Below are positions 63,056 to 64,000 of a stretch of DNA of 64,000 bases, in pieces. The notes under the pieces are model-generated. The model saw nothing but the letters and a program-made list of their open reading frames with translations, did not search any database and had not been told where the DNA came from. A program made the translations under genes and the position numbers. Each line of letters starts with the position of its first letter. Within the stretch, counting starts at the first letter, position 1. Source of the stretch: Selenomonadaceae bacterium (lineage in GTDB: Bacteria; Bacillota; Negativicutes; Selenomonadales; Selenomonadaceae); the NCBI GenBank assembly GCA_017535925.1, contig JAFXTD010000045.1, positions 23,304 through 87,303 on the forward strand. Reading direction: 5' to 3'.

Positions 63056-63841
63056 TCAAAGCGATTTGGATTTTTCCGTCGCCGCAAGCACCGCCTCAAT
63101 CAGCGAAGACCTCAAGCTGCCGCGTTCCAAAACTCTCACGCCTTCAATCGTCGTGCCTGCAGGGCTTGTGACTTTATCGCGCAAAACGTCGGGGTGTTCG
63201 CCCGATTGCAAAACCATCTTCGCCGCGCCGAGCAGAGTTTGTGCCGCAAGTTCAATCGCCTGTGCCCGTGACAAGCCCGCCGCAACTCCGCCGTCAGAGA
63301 GGGCGTCAATCATCAGGAACGCATAAGCCGGACCCGAACCGCTCAAGCCTGTAACCGCATCCATTAATTTTTCTTCGACTTCAACCGCACGACCCAGCGT
63401 CGACCAAAAATTTTTTATCGTCTCGCCGACCTGCGCGGCATTTTTATTCAAGGTGTAAGCCGTCATGCTCTCGCCGACAGAAACCGCAACGTTGGGCATG
63501 ATTCGCACGATTTTATTTTCGGGGAAAAATTTTTCGACGTTGGCAAGCTTAAGCCCGGCAACCGTGTAAGTTATAATCGTCGAGGCGGGAATTTTATTTT
63601 GAAGTTCGGCAAAAGTTTTCGCGGCGTCTTTGGGCTTGACGGCGATAATCAGCAAGTCGACCTCGTCAAGAAAATTTATGTCGACCGAAGCTTTGACTCC
63701 GTAGCGCGTGATAAGTTCCTCACAACGGGCGGGACGAATCTCGGAAATAAAAATATCGTTCGGCGAAAAGATTTTGCCGCTGATTCCGCGAACGATTGAT
63801 TCGGCAAGCGCGCCGCCTCCGATAAATCCTATTTTACTCAT
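63056..63841 (-). CDS. proC: Pyrroline-5-carboxylate reductase
   Basis: The 261-aa protein has the NAD(P)-binding start KIGFIGGGALAESIV, the IMPNVAVSVGESMT segment and the C-terminal signature LRDKVTSPAGTTIEGVRVLE. It makes proline in the last step of its synthesis. Ribosome binding site AAGGAGG. The 159 bp to the window end hold no gene that I can see. Confidence 0.96.
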   Translation of the reverse strand: MSKIGFIGGGALAESIVRGISGKIFSPNDIFISEIRPARCEELITRYGVKASVDINFLDEVDLLIIAVKPKDAAKTFAELQNKIPASTIITYTVAGLKLANVEKFFPENKIVRIMPNVAVSVGESMTAYTLNKNAAQVGETIKNFWSTLGRAVEVEEKLMDAVTGLSGSGPAYAFLMIDALSDGGVAAGLSRAQAIELAAQTLLGAAKMVLQSGEHPDVLRDKVTSPAGTTIEGVRVLERGSLRSSLIEAVLAATEKSKSL

Positions 63842-64000
63842 AAACTAAATCCTCCTTACTTAGAGCGTGTTGGTAAAATAAATCGGCGGCTTCAATTAAA
63901 CGTTTCAATGAATTTTATTTTTAAATCTACTTTTCTTTTGCCACGCCCAAAAGAAAAGTAGCAAAAGAAAAGGGCGTTTGTCCGCTATAAAACCTTCCAG

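Noticed and set aside
63842..64000. Gene at the window end
   Set aside because: No frame with a start and ribosome binding site; only an AAGAAAAGTAGCAAAAG-like motif in both orientations, too little to name.

Overview
The window looks like a chromosomal segment of a Bacillota (Firmicutes) bacterium. The evidence is strong AGGAGG-type ribosome binding sites, frequent TTG and GTG starts, the S10-spc-alpha ribosomal gene order, zinc-type S14, and a Lon/L9 pair. A flagellated Negativicutes (Selenomonas-like) host is my best guess from gene content, but this is inference: no 16S gene or other decisive marker is present.

Layout. 0-3 kb: a FeoB-associated/HMA membrane protein, an MTAP-like phosphorylase and acetolactate synthase. 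3-8.2 kb: a type III restriction-modification locus (mod, res and a 65-aa protein). Two minute hydrophobic-peptide modules of type I toxin-antitoxin design accompany it, one beyond its 3' end and one between mod and res. 8.2-14.2 kb: comF, carA, a shortened four-helix-bundle gene between inverted repeats, carB and a BrnT/BrnA-like pair. 14.2-19.1 kb: comEC, a Lon-family protease, rplI. 19.2-23.8 kb: a second restriction-modification-type operon, whose large protein joins a GIY-YIG-like, a helicase and a methylase domain. 23.8-24.9 kb: a tandem array of Fst/Ldr-like peptide genes with facing antitoxin RNAs. 24.9-31.6 kb: an AIM24-family protein, a membrane protein, flhG, flhF (with a 21-bp minisatellite) and leuS. 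31.6-32.7 kb: an exact 555-bp tandem duplication of a BrnT/BrnA-like operon. 32.7-53.8 kb: an FHA protein and then one long leftward block (rpsL-rpsG-fusA-tuf, S10, spc and alpha operons). Two glyoxalase-fold genes are inserted between rplF and rplR. 54-58.4 kb: an XRE regulator, a membrane protein, a lipoprotein, a Ser/Thr kinase and a radical SAM enzyme. 58.4-64 kb: small secreted proteins, two orphan peptide/nickel-type ABC permeases, small proteins of unknown function, a pilin-like protein and proC.

Three things stand out. First, small type I toxin-antitoxin modules recur next to both restriction-modification loci. Their antitoxin RNAs carry direct repeats matching the start region of their own toxin, so each pair seems to have its own specificity. 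Second, a dispersed family of palindromes built from 7-bp tandem units (for example GGAATTA, TGCGTAA, TTAGCTG, CTAGTTC) lies in operon spacers and gene ends. It has even entered the reading frames of leuS and comEC without breaking them. Third, three BrnT/BrnA-like pairs all encode antitoxins that stop where the ribbon-helix-helix domain would be expected. Promoters and RNA ends are read by eye from consensus elements, and all homology statements rest on recognised motifs, not searches.
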